Below are positions 25,811-37,070 of a stretch of DNA of 64,000 bases, in pieces. Positions within the stretch are counted from its first letter, which is position 1; every line of letters starts with the position of its first letter. Position numbers and translations under genes: made by a program. The stretch comes from Lathyrus oleraceus (taxonomy: Eukaryota; Streptophyta; Magnoliopsida; Fabales; Fabaceae), in the NCBI RefSeq assembly GCF_024323335.1, contig NC_066580.1:89513391-89577390 (forward strand), written 5' to 3'. Under the pieces are notes generated by a model, which worked only from the letters and a program-made list of their open reading frames with translations, had not been told where the DNA came from and ran no database searches.

Positions 25811-26229
25811 AATCACATACTTCTAAGGCTTGTCATCAACCTCCTATTTAATTCCTATTTTGACTCTCTAAATATGAATATATCACCTGGAAAAAAACAT
25901 ATATTTTGGTGCTAATTCCTGAATGCTCTTTGTAAATACATTCAAAATGAAAATGAAAAACATAAAGATATAAAGTTGAATCTTTATTCAATCTTATTGT
26001 AATAAGAAAATTATTCAAGTCTTCACCCCGTGTTTTCACACTACTTGAAACTTCCTAATATTTTCTATAAAATCTCTCTAGACACTCTATCATACGACTT
26101 CCTCAAATTAATAAAAATTAAGTAGATACCATATTAATCTATTTGATATGAGTCTATCACACATTGTAATAATTAGATCGTTTTCATGGATAACGTATCA
26201 AACATAAAATCAAATTAATTATTAATAAA

Positions 26230-26572
26230 GACTTAAATAGTCATTTGGTCCCTGCAAGTTGACGCGTTTTTTAATTGGGTTCCTGAATCTTATTTTTTTT
26301 TTAGAAATAGTCTTTGAATGTTAAAATCATTTTGCTTTTAGCCTCTAAAGTAAAAATTCGCAGAAATATTCGAAGGAAAATCCGTAGGAAATCTGTAAAT
26401 TTTAAATACACATATCCGCCGGAAATCCGCAGACTTTTTTACGGATTTTAATTTTAAGGACAAAAACAAAACAAAAAAATTAATATTAAGGGATTATTTC
26501 CAAAAAAAAAAAGATTCAGGGACCAAATTGAAAAAAACGTCAAGTTATGTGGACTAAATAACTATTTAAACC
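26230..26572. mobile_element. Mutator-type MITE with long TIRs, 9-bp TSD
   Basis: The left end GACTTAAATAGTCATTTGGT and the reverse complement of the right end, GGTTTAAATAGTTATTTAGT, start long imperfect TIRs of about 90 bp. These include GGTCCCTG.AA, TTGACG and a CCTGAATCTT block. Perfect 9-bp duplications ATTAATAAA lie at 26221-26229 and 26573-26581, the hallmark of Mutator-type transposition. There is no coding capacity. Confidence 0.85.
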
Positions 26573-27254
26573 ATTAATAAATTAAATATATCTTCTTAAT
26601 CTTCTTATGTTCACTCTTTTCCATGACTTTATAAGATATACTCATTAGTTTAATTTTCTATGTCCATATTTGTATACCACTTTTGTTCTTATAAATAAAA
26701 ATTAAACAATTTCTTATATTCATTTTTGTTAAATAATTTGGTGATCTAGTGAATACCAATATTTTAAAAAGAGTAATTTTTATTTGATAGAGAAATTACT
26801 GTAATTTAAAAATTATTATCCATTTAATATTATACTTTTAATTATGTTCTTTTTTTATATATAAAATTGATTTTTTTAATAATAATACTTTCATTGTAAA
26901 ATAATTGATTTGTTTAGAACAAATTGTCACAAAATGACTAATTTTTTAAATTTTCAATCGAATATTAATTATATTTTTTAATTGTTTAATTTAATTAAGG
27001 GTTAATAGGTATTTTTGTCCTCTGCCATATAGGCGAGTTTTGAAAAATCATATGTAAAAAAAGTTTGAATTTACCTTTGGCATATGAAGATCCCCTGTTT
27101 TGTCCCCTCAAAAAATTTACCCATAAATAACGTAATAAATATTATGTACTTTTTAAGGATTTATACCTATTTTGACCTTGTCAAATTTGCGATCTTTGAA
27201 AAATCCTTTGCTATGTCATTGTTTTTTATGATTAAATTTTTTGAGGGGACAAAA

Positions 27255-27468
27255 TATTGAGATATTAGATATAATTCAAGTTGAGTTGTATGCCCCAAGC
27301 CCAAATCTAGTTAGGGTTTAGGGTTTGTTACTTAGTTTGTTATTTTACTTAGTAGTCAAGTCACTTAGGTGTATATAAATAAACGCTTTGTAATTCAATT
27401 CAATAATACAATTCGTTTCCTTATTCTCTTTCTTTCTTTCCTCACTAAAAGTGTCTCGCGCACTAATA
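27255..27468 (+). mobile_element. 5' LTR of Copia B
   Basis: 214 bp with GGTGTATATAAATAAACGC as promoter core. It is followed by AAT and the primer-binding site TGGTATCTAGAGC at 27472-27484. The first dinucleotide is TA instead of TG. Confidence 0.85.
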
Positions 27469-27639
27469 AATTGGTATCTAGAGCTACGATTAGATTCTTA
27501 ATCATGTTTTCAAGAATTACACATCATAGATCGTGTTTCTGGGATCGTAGGTTGTTGTTGATCAATCGCTGCAAATATAAACGGTAATAGAAATTTACCA
27601 AACTCCTTTCCAACTCTTGACAGCAAGAACTGACTTCGA

Positions 27640-30600
27640 TGGAGAAAACATAAGCAATCTCTATTTGACTTTCATGAAACCCTAGAAGTGGTTACTAATG
27701 GTGTACCTATGATTGGTGAAGATGCAACCGACACATAGAGAACCACTCACAAGGATGCCAAGAAAAAGGATTGCAAGACGGCGTTTTACATCCAATCAAC
27801 GGTTGATGCGACTAATTTCGAAAAAATCGCTCATGCTGAATCGGCGAGGGAGACATGGGATATTCTTGTCAAGTACTATGAAGGAGGCAAGAAAGTCAAG
27901 GTTGTCAAGTTGCAAAATTTGCGACGATAATATGAATTATTGTCGATAGAAGAAGACGAAAAAATTGTAGGTTATGTGTTAAAGGTGCAAAAACTCGTCC
28001 ATCTCATGAAGGGTTGTGGTGAAACTCTAACTGATAAGATGATAGTTGAGAAGGTAATGTGTATGTTGACCTCTCACTTTGATCACGTTATCGTAACTAT
28101 TCAAGAATCCAACAATCTTGAAACCCTAAAATTGGAAGATTTGGTTGGTTCGTTGGAGGCGCATGAGATTAGGATGCTCAAAACGAAAGAAGTTCAAGAC
28201 TCGATACAAGCACTACAGGCTCAGTCATGGAAGAAGAATGGTGGTTCCAACAAGTTCAAAGGAAAAATCGACAAGACTCAGGGCAAGAAGTCTTGGTCGA
28301 ATCCTCACAAGAATAAGGTCGATGATAGAGCTTTTGAATCCTCGAAAAGAGGAGAAGGAAATTCCAATAAAAAAGACCAAGAAGAGAAAAAAGGTGTGTG
28401 TTTCTATAATTGTGAAAAGTGGGGTCACTTGGCCAAGCATTATTGGTATAGAAAAGATAAGGGATTGATAAAAGGAAAGGACAAAGGAAAGAGATCCAAG
28501 ATTCTGATGATATGGTGGTTATGGTTGCAGTTGCATATGACCATGTCAAATCCAAGATCTGGTTCCTCGACTCAGGTTGCTCGAATCATATGACTAGTCG
28601 AAAAGCATGGTTACTAGATTTCGATGATTCGAAGAATAGAAAGGTCAAAATTGCTGATAATATCTCGTTGCAAGTTAAAGGTACTGGAAACATAGTTATT
28701 CAAAGGAGTAATGGAGCGAAAGCCTTGATCAAAGATGTACTCTATGTCCTTGGAATAAAGTGTAATCTGCTAAGTGTTGGACAACTAGTCGAAAAGGGGT
28801 TCTCAGTGGTTATGAAATATGGAGCTTTAGAACTTTTCGACATCTAGAATAACTTGGTCTTGAAATCTCATTTTTCGAAGAATAGAACATTTAAGACCAT
28901 GATCAGTTTGACTCAGGTACAATGTCTGGAAATAATTGTCGAGCACAAAAATAGTTGGTTATGGCATCTGAGGTTCGGCCATCTTAATTTTAGGTCGCTC
29001 AATCAACTAATCACTAAATAGATGGTAGTTGGTATACCAAGTATTGAGATGTCCGATAAACTATATGAAGGCTGTCTAGTCAGAAACTAGTCTAAGAAGT
29101 CTTTCGTTTCGACTATGCCAATGAGATCCTCTTGCATACTCAAAGTTGTACATTCAGACGTTTGTGGTCCTTTTGAGGAGCATACCATTGACAGAAACAT
29201 GTATTTTGTTTCAATTATCGATGAGTTTAGTCGAAATTTATGGATCTATGTGATCAAGAGAAAGGACGAAGTATTTGAAATCTTTAAGAGATTCAAGATG
29301 CTTGTCAAAAACCAAAGTGAAAAGAAGATCAAGTTCTGCGAACAGATGGAGGTGACGAATACACATCCAAGATATTTGAAGCATTCTGTATAGAACATGG
29401 TGTTAATCATGAGGTAACTTCTCCTTATACTCATAAACATAATGGAATAGCAGAAAGAAGAAACCTGACCATATTGGACAAAGCGAGATGCATGCTGAAG
29501 TAGAAGAATTTTCCAAAATCCTTATGGGGTGAAACTGTTTCGACTGTTGTTTATATAATGAATATGTGCCATACCAAGAAGCTGAATAACAAGGTTCTTG
29601 AAGAAGCGTGGAGTGGAAAACGACCATCAATGAGTCATCTGAAGGTGTTTGACTCTATGTATTACAAGTATATTCCTGATGCAAGAAGAAGGAAGCTTGA
29701 TGACAAGAGTGAACCTATGATTCTGGTAGGATATCATGAGGTAACTTCTCCTTATACTCCTTAACATAATGAAATAACAGAAAGAAGAAACATGGCCATA
29801 TTTGACATAGCGAGATGCATGCTGAAGCAGAAGAATTTACCAAAATCCTTATGGGGTGAAGTTGTTTCGACTACTGTTTGTATATTGAATAGCTGCCCTG
29901 CCAAGAAGCTGAAGAACAAGGTTCTTGAAGAAGCGTAGAGTGGCAACCGGCCATCAATGAGTCATCTTAAGGTGTTTGGCTCTATGTGTTACAAGCATGT
30001 CCTTTATGCAAGAAGAGGGAAATTTGTTGACAATAGTGAACCTATGATTCTAGTAGGATATCATAATACTGGAGCATACAGGTTGTTCAATCCAATTAAT
30101 CATAAGATTATGATTAGTCGAGATATTGTGATTGATGAAAATTCTGCTTGGGATTGGAATTCTAGTAATGCAACTGACAAGCCATTGATGAGTTATGATT
30201 TCGATGAAGCAAGTAATGATGTTGCAGTCGAAGATATTATCAATATTCCAGTTGAAGTCAAAGTTGTTGCTGACATACCCGACGCAGTCGAAGTCGGCGA
30301 AGTTATGGCTAGCCAAGTCAGAGACCTCAAAGAACTAGAGCTCGTCCAACAAGACTTCAAGTCTATGAAGTGGTTGGTGATGATAAAGTCACAACAAATG
30401 GAGAACTAGTTAATTTTGATTTACTTATAGGTGCTGAACTAATCAACTATAGCGAGGCTTTAAATAATATGAAGTGGAAATCGAAGAGTTACAACAAATC
30501 GAAAGAAACAACACATAGGAGTTGGTTAAATTGCCAGCACATACAAAAGCTATTGAAGTGAAGTGGGTGTTCAAGTTGAAGCACAATGTTGATGGGTCGA

Positions 30601-31930
30601 TAGCAAGACATAAGGCGAGATTAGTAGCTCGATGATTTCTTCAATGATCAAGACTCGACTACTCTGAAGTCTTTGCACCTGTCACAAGATTGGAACTATT
30701 CGACTAATGGTAGCCTTGGCATGTATGCAAGGTTGGTCGATATTTCACTTAGATGTGAAATCAGAATTTTTGAATGAACCTTTAGATGATGAGGTGTATG
30801 TCACACAACCTCTTGGGTTTGTGATTAAGGAGGAAGCAAGGAAAGTTTGTAAGTTGCACAAAGTACAATATGGTCTCAAGGAGGCACCTAGGCATGGAAC
30901 AAAAATATTGACTCATACTTGGTCAAATTAGGATTCGTCAAATGCAAATCTGAGTATGGTATCTATGTTCAAGTTGTGGCACAAGATATAATAATCATCT
31001 GCTTATATGTAGATGACTTTCTAGTAACTGGAAATAGCTTGAAGAACTTGTTAAAGTTCAAAGAGTTGATGAAGAAGGAATTTGAAATGTCAGAGAAAGT
31101 TGTCATACTTCCTAGGCATGAAATTTAGAATATCGAAGCAAGGTATGATGCTACATCAAATAAAGTATGCCAAGGAGATACTCAAGAGATTCAGGATGGA
31201 TGATTCGACTCATGCATCTTCTCCTATCAAACCAAATTTAAAGTTGGAGAAGCATATAGAGGAAGACAAAGTCGATGCAACTTTGCTCAAAATATTATCG
31301 GATCTCTGAGATACGTGTTCAACAGTCGACCTGATATATATTTCTTAGTCGGATTAATGAGCAGATATATGAGTGAACCAAGGGTGTCACACATTCTGAG
31401 ATACTTAAAAATATCAACAAACTATGGAATTTTATTTTGACGAGACTCTGAAAGCAAAAAAGCTATGATTACTTGTTATTCAGATTTTGATTGGTGTGGA
31501 GATAAGGAAGATCAAAGAAACACTACTGGATATTTCTTTCAAGTATTTGGTGCCTCAGTCTCATGGTGCTCGAGAAAGTAACATGTGGTGGCATTGTCAT
31601 CGTGTGAGGATGAATATATAGTAGGATCATATGTTGCGTGTCAAGAAATTTGGATCAGATTTGTGCTGGAAGAGATCGAGGTCGAAGTGAAGAAACCTCT
31701 GGTACTGCAGATCGACAACAAGTCAGCCATAAATCTTACGAAGAATCCAGTTTTGCATGGAAGAAGTAAGAACATAGAAGCTAGATTTCACTTCTTAAGA
31801 GAGAAGGTGAATCGAGGTGAACTTAAAGTAAGGTTGCTCAAGTGAAGCACAATTGGCTGATATTTTCACCAAAGGATTGAAGATCGACGGGTTTCTAACG
31901 TTGAGAAAGAAATTAGGAATAGTTCAGATC
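27640..31930 (+). pseudogene. Copia B gag-pol remnant
   Basis: The open gag piece at 27940-28593 (217 codons) has a zinc knuckle CFYNCEKWGHLAKHYW whose last cysteine is lost. Protease is at 28512-28847 (FLDSGCSNHMT). Integrase starts at 29115 (VHSDVCGPFEE, DEFSRNLW). RT at 30600-31130 shows HLDVKSEFLNEPLDDEVYV and an intact LYVDDFLVTG core. RNase H at 31585-31845 shows VALSSCEDEY and NKSAINLTKNPVLHGRSKNI. Stops and frameshifts interrupt every domain, so no polyprotein can be made. A 327-bp duplication sits in the integrase region. Confidence 0.9.
29411..30064 (+). repeat. 327-bp tandem duplication inside Copia B integrase
   Basis: Copy 1 is 29411-29737 and copy 2 is 29738-30064; both begin GAGGTAACTTCTCCTTATAC and end GTAGGATATCAT. 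The length is 109 codons, so the frame is preserved. The copies have since diverged by scattered substitutions, including separate stop codons. Confidence 0.9.
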
Positions 31931-31974
31931 GATAATGATTAGTGTGTTTCGACAACCTGGATTATATAGGGGTA

Positions 31975-32196
31975 TGTTGAGATATTAGATATAATCCAAG
32001 TTGAGTTGTGTGGCCAAAGCCCAAAGCTAATTATGGTTTAGGATTTGTTACTTAGTTTGCTATTTTACTTAGTAGTCAAGTCACTTAGGTGTATATAAAT
32101 AGATACTTTGTAATTCAATTCATTTAAGTCAATAATACAATCCTTATTTTCTTATTCTCTCTTTCTCTCCTCACTAAAGTGCCTCACACACTAACA
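31975..32196 (+). mobile_element. 3' LTR of Copia B
   Basis: 222 bp, TGTTGAGATATTAG to CACACTAACA. Compared with the 5' LTR it contains an extra CATTTAAGT-type insert and several substitutions. Confidence 0.85.
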
Positions 32197-33171
32197 TAAA
32201 ATAAGAGAATCTTTATGTGGCAGAGGTGAATTCAAAACAAAATTTACAGAAGTTTTTTTTCTTTCAAAACTCGTTTATATGATAGGGGAAAAATACCTAT
32301 TAACTTTTTAATGAATATTATTTATATCACTCTTAATCTTTTGTAAAATTATAAATCAGATAAACTATTTTAAAATCGACAAAATGGTTTTTAATTAGAG
32401 CATTCTTTGGCAAAAAAAAATTGACATAAATTAATGTTTGGAAAAAAAGTTAATAAATAATGTTTGAATCATTGTCATGGTTGTTTTAAAGAATTTATGA
32501 CAATGTAAAGAGAAAATTAAAATCTTGAATACAAATAGTTTGAAAATCTAGTATAATTGAGTTGATAGTTATAGCCTATAGAATCTCTTAATTATATTTC
32601 TTAATTACATTAACATAAATTCCAACTCACAATATTTCACTTAAAAATTAAACTACTAAAATTATATAATTTTGAAATAGGAGCCATGGTTTTCTCTCCA
32701 TTCATGTCACATAATTCATATGCATGCAAGAATGACTTGAAATAAAGAAAAAAGCAATTCCACTTTTATTTTAAAATAACTAATTTATTGTTGAAAATTA
32801 TGAACAATAATTGACATGGATGTGTTTCAATATGACAAAAATGAGCAATTGAGTTAATGGCAATAAACACCTTCCAAATAGTCTCACATAGAAAGTTGAG
32901 CTAACTTTAAAAATATTGATAAAGATCTTGAAACATTAAACTCACCAAAGGAGACATAGAGGATAAGGTGACACATGGACATATGTGGTGGTTCCAAGTA
33001 TTATGTCATTTGTCACATCCAAACAACCCCTTCGGTTCCGGGATCGGGTCAGAGGGTGCAGGTTAGAGGCGTTGAATTCGAAAATCATTAACTCAAAAAT
33101 TATACATCCTCTTCGCTGAATTATCTCTTGGATATTCTTATTTTCTAATAAAGAGAGTGATTGAAATACTT

Positions 33172-33510
33172 TTAAGAAAAATGACTTCATTTTATAAGAA
33201 AATATATCTCATTATATAATTTACTTTAAAGAAAAATGGTTTCATTCACCGAAATATCTAACATTTGTTAAGAAAATATATCTCATTATATAATTTACTT
33301 TTAAGAAAAGTGACTTCATTCACGATTCAGACCTTGATCAATTCAATCTTACCGAAATATCTAACCTCTGTTTATAAGAAAACATATCTCATTATATGAT
33401 TTATTTTTAAGAAAAATGACTTCATTCACGATTCAAACCTGGATCCATTCAATTTTACCCAAATAACTAACATTTGTTTATAAAAAAATATATCTCATTA
33501 TGATTTCTTT
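33172..33510. repeat. Minisatellite of about 3.5 copies in the MDL intron
   Basis: Phrases TAAGAAAATATATCTCATTA, TTTAC.TTTAAGAAAA.TG and ACTTCATTCACGATTCA recur with a period of roughly 85 to 130 bp. The copies starting near 33198, 33270, 33375 and 33480 differ in length because the GATTCA.ACCT.GATC.ATTCAAT block is missing from the first. Confidence 0.75.
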
Positions 33511-33950
33511 TAACTTTCATAATAAATTTTTTTAATCCAATTTTATCATTTACTCTTAACTTTTTATTTTCTTTTTTATTTATGATAAAAATAATATATT
33601 AATATGCTTAAGTTTTAATTTAATTAATAAATAGATTGAACGATATTAACGCATACTTAAATTCAAATCTTTCCAATACTCATGTTTGAGTTTTATTGAC
33701 TATTATTTTTCCTATACAAATCCCAAAAAAAGTTAACATACCAACTAGTAATAAAGAATTTTTCAACAATAATATCTTTAACATACGGAACCAGAATAAT
33801 GACTATTATAAAAATAAACCAAAAAAGTGACAAATTCTTTTTATTTTACATAATTTTAAAGTGGTGTAAAATAAATATAAATTTTCAAGAGATCATATTG
33901 TGAATTTTTTAATAAATCTATATTGTGATAATAATATGATAATTGTGCAG

Positions 33951-34178
33951 TTTGTGATGGTGCTATTGAAGTCATCAGTGCCAATATCATTTGAAGGTAA
34001 CAAAGAACCAGCTGCTTATGCTGAAATAATATCAATGGGTGGCATAAATAAAGAAGTGAAGAGTAAACTCATTGCTACAATTGGTACCATATTGCAATCA
34101 AAACTCTCTATTCCAAGAACTCGATTTTTCCTTAAAGTCTTTGATACCACTGCATTTCCTACCCGATCTAAAATGTAA
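33951..34178 (+). CDS. MDL3: MIF / D-dopachrome tautomerase-like protein (MDL), exon 2
   Basis: Exon 2 encodes 75 residues and the stop codon, beginning FVMVLLKSSVPISFEGNKEP and continuing AAYAEIISMGGINKEVKSKL. This is the second half of the MIF fold, with the conserved VMVLLK strand and the S/N.GGI turn. The acceptor TTGTGCAG precedes TTT in phase 0 and joins exon 1 cleanly, giving 112 residues in total, the length of MDL3-type plant proteins. The C-terminus is FPTRSKM. SKM is a recognised variant of the plant peroxisomal PTS1 tripeptide, and basic residues just upstream favour it, so import into peroxisomes is likely but not proven. No stop or frameshift is present in either exon, so the gene appears functional despite the 10.3 kb intron. 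Confidence 0.9.
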   Translation, partial: FVMVLLKSSVPISFEGNKEPAAYAEIISMGGINKEVKSKLIATIGTILQSKLSIPRTRFFLKVFDTTAFPTRSKM

Positions 34179-34520
34179 TGCTTTCATGTTTCTACAATAA
34201 TTATCACAATTGTTTTTATGATGTGTACTGTTATATACTCCATTGATGATTAATAATATGGTATCTGCTCTCTCTTTACTTGAATGGAGTGATATTATTA
34301 ATATATGTTGATTTATAGTGATTTTGACTTAAAGTGGATTTCTTTTAGGCTTGAATTTTATAAAATTAATATATGTTGATTTATAGTGATTTTGGATTAA
34401 GTAAGACAGAATTAGATCCTCCCACTTGAAACTCTCATTTTATGAGAAATTTAGAATATAAGAATAATTGATTATGCAATGATGGTATTTATTGTTATTG
34501 TTGTGGATGGTTGTTTATTA

Positions 34521-34666
34521 CTCCCTCCGTCCCATATTATAAGCAAATTTTACCTTTCTAGATTTATTAAATAACTAATGTATCTAATCTATATATAGAT
34601 CAGATACATTAATTATTTAATGAATCTAGAAAGGTAAAATTTGCTTATAATATGGGACGGAGGGAG
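34521..34666. mobile_element. Stowaway MITE, 146 bp, near-perfect hairpin
   Basis: It begins CTCCCTCCGTCCCATATTAT, ends with the reverse complement, and is flanked by TA (34519-34520 and 34667-34668), the Tc1/mariner signature. The two arms pair over nearly the full length around a short TATATAGAT centre. It lies 340 bp after the MDL stop codon. Confidence 0.93.
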
Positions 34667-34668
34667 TA

Positions 34669-35337
34669 TTAAATTAGAATGTCTATGTTTCCATTCTATG
34701 ATGATAAATGTGTTGGAAGTTGATTGTCTTTTAAATGGATAAGGACTGAAATCATGAATATAATCATTTTTTTAATAGTATTTTAATCACTCTTAAATTA
34801 TCTTAGAGTCCGCGTGCAGGAATATTCATGATTAGTTTATTTTAAGTTTGTATAAGACCGATGAAAACTCGTAGGTAAGAAAGATAAAATCTAAAATTTA
34901 TAGTGAATAGTATGTACTTTTATTATGTGTTTTTTTTAAATTCGGAATGATCAATTTATAGGTCAAATATTGTTGTTTCGCAAGGTTGTGACCCTTAATG
35001 AAACACATGTTTTCAGTAATACTATTTATTAAGTGTTGCAACCTTTTATCTTGTGTTATATTTACGTTACACGCATTCTTTAATGATTCTTTTCAGACAT
35101 CTCTTGCCTAGCACTGTTTACTACCATGTGCTTTTCCTGTTTCGTGAATTTATCATGAGAGAAACTCCAATTATCACTTTTGAGACGACACGATCTCGAA
35201 ATTCACATAGGTGAAGTTCATATTGTATCTACTTTACTTGATATACATATTTTAAACATTGAACATCATTAAGAGTTCGAAAATTTAGCTCTCCAAATCC
35301 AATAGTCAACAATATTACATGATCTTGCACACGCATC
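34669..35337. other. Intergenic region, nothing recognised
   Basis: AT-rich DNA without ORFs of recognisable origin. The next element, a minus-strand LTR, has its 3' terminal TG at 35338. Confidence 0.4.
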
Positions 35338-35345
35338 TGTCGTGC

Positions 35346-36639
35346 CGCAAAAAATACCAGAGCGTCTCGCACGCTCGAAATACAACATAGTCACAAATGA
35401 ATTTTATTTATTCTAAGAGGAAAGGAAAATATCAATAAAACCCAAAGGGAAGAGAAAGGATAAGAAAGTTGGTTATGCAGGGGGAAGATATGAGCATCCC
35501 TCACATTCGTTGTACTCAATGGGAACTGTTTTGATTGTTCTTTGCACGGATGAGTGTTATTATCTAAATGTTACTTGCGATTGATTTTAATTAAGGGAAA
35601 AAATAAATTTTTAATTAATGTGCACGCCAAGATTTCGAAACCTTGTACCTACGTATTCTCATGGTGCAATGAAAACATCAGAGCTCTGAAGTTCGTGGGG
35701 TAGAAAATGAGTATTTGTTGGTTGATTTTAGGGAACGATGTTATAATCATATCCTAGAAGTGTTTTGATGTTAACTGATTTGATCCTAGTTTGGATGCTC
35801 TAAGCTGTCTGACTACTAAGGAACAAATTATAACAGTCCTTTTATGAAAGAGATTGTTGTTTGGTTAATGAATTAGAAAGGTTTGTGAATGTGTTGCTTG
35901 AACCCATACAATGGTGTCTGAATCAGGAGTGTGGTGCCTAAACCAAGAATGTGGTATTTTAACCAAGAAATGATGATTTACCATGAATGAGCGTCGTAAA
36001 AAATACCAGAGTGTCTCGCACGCTCGAAATACAACATAGTCACAACTGAATTTTATTTATTCTAAGAGAAAGAGAACATATCAATAAAACCCAAAGGGAC
36101 GAGAAAGGATAAGAAAGTCGATTATGCAGGGGGAAGATATGAGCACCCCTCACATCCTTTGTACTCAATGGGAACCGTTTTGATTGTTCTTTGCACGAAT
36201 GAGTGTTATTACCTAAATGTTACTTGCGATTGATTTTAATTAAGGGAAAAAATAAATTTTTAATTAATGTGCACGCCAAGATTTCGAAACCTTGTACCTA
36301 CGTATTCTCATGGTGCAATGAAAACATCAGAGCTCTGAAGTCCGTGGGGTAGAAAATGAGTATTTGTTGGTTGATTTTAGGGAATGGTGTTATAATCATA
36401 TCCTAGAAGTGTTTTGATGTTAACTGATTTGATCCTAGTTTGGATGCTCTAAGCTGTCTGACTACTAAGGAACAGATTATAACAGTCCTTTTATGAAAGA
36501 GATTTTGTTTGGTTAATGAATTATAAAGGTTTGTGAATGTGTTGCTTGAACCTATACAATGGTGTCTGAATCAGGAGTGTGGTGCCTAAACCAAAAATGT
36601 GGTATTTTAACCAAGAAATGATGATTTACCATGAATGAG
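35346..36639 (-). repeat. 649-bp tandem duplication at the LTR end
   Basis: Copy 1 spans about 35346-35990 and copy 2 about 35995-36639. Both contain AAAAAATACCAGAG, the CGCACGCTCGAAATACAACA block and end CCATGAATGAG. Differences are few substitutions and one or two indels, so the event is fairly recent. Confidence 0.9.
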
Positions 36640-37070
36640 GTGTCTAAACCAAGAATGAGGTTATTGAACCATGAAACAGTGATTAACCATGAATGAGAGG
36701 TGTTTTAACCAAGAGATGGTGATTAACCGTGCATGAGGTGTCTAAACCAAGTTATGGTGTCTAAACCAATGCAGTGTTGTAGGAGTTTACCTAGACTTGG
36801 GGATCAAGACTTACAAAGAGGGTTTGCCTATACTAGTGGATTAATAAGGCAAACATACAAGAGTATGGATGTTTTAACCAAGAGATGATGATTAACCCAA
36901 AGAGAGATGTTTTAACCATGAGATGGTGATTAACCTCAAGTGTGTATGATCCAGAGATGGGTATTTTAACCAAAGGATGGTTATTAACCCAAAGAGATGT
37001 ATTTTAACTAAGAGATGGTGGTTAACCTCAAAGAAAGTATGGGTGTCAAAACCAAGAGGTGTTATGTTGA
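36560..37070 (-). repeat. Array of short tandem repeats in the LTR
   Basis: About ten variants of TTTTAACCAAGAGATG.TGATTAACC and GTGTCTAAACCAAGAATGAG follow each other at intervals of about 30-60 bp. On the minus strand they read GGTTTAGACACC or GGTTAAAACA, similar in kind to the array at 40380-40990 of the inverted LTR. Confidence 0.8.

Larger units (their letters stand above)
27255..32196 (+). mobile_element. Copia element B (Tork-like), 4.9 kb, decayed
   Basis: 5' LTR 27255-27468 and 3' LTR 31975-32196 both run from T(G/A)TTGAGATATTAGATATAA to CACTAA(C/T)A and share a TATA-like GTGTATATAAATA. Flanks CAAAA and TAAAA fit a 5-bp target duplication with one change. A primer-binding site TGGTATCTAGAGC lies at 27472 and a purine-rich ATAGGGGTA tract just before the 3' LTR. 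Internal order: gag, protease, integrase, RT, RNase H, with many stops. The 5' LTR has lost the terminal TG (TA), and the two LTRs differ visibly, so it is old. Confidence 0.88.
26999..32304. mobile_element. Long-TIR MITE-like element split by a Copia insertion
   Basis: The left arm starts GGTTAATAGGTATTTTTGTC, and the reverse complement of the right arm reads AGTTAATAGGTATTTTTCCC. The arms match over about 110 bp, sharing GAGTTTTGAAA, AATT.ACCT.TG and CA.AT.AAGAT on the way in. Without the Copia (27255-32196 plus one TSD) the element would be about 360 bp. Its own target duplication is not clear. It lies inside the MDL intron. Confidence 0.75.
23626..33950 (+). other. 10.3 kb intron of the MDL gene, filled with transposons
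   Basis: The intron is bounded by GTACCA at 23626 and TTGTGCAG ending at 33950, both canonical and phase 0. It contains a Tourist-like MITE (24947-25327), a MULE-type MITE (26230-26572), a long-TIR element (26999-32304) hosting a Copia retrotransposon (27255-32196), and a minisatellite (33172-33510). Between 23640 and 24880 I see only AT-rich DNA without recognisable genes. Confidence 0.85.
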
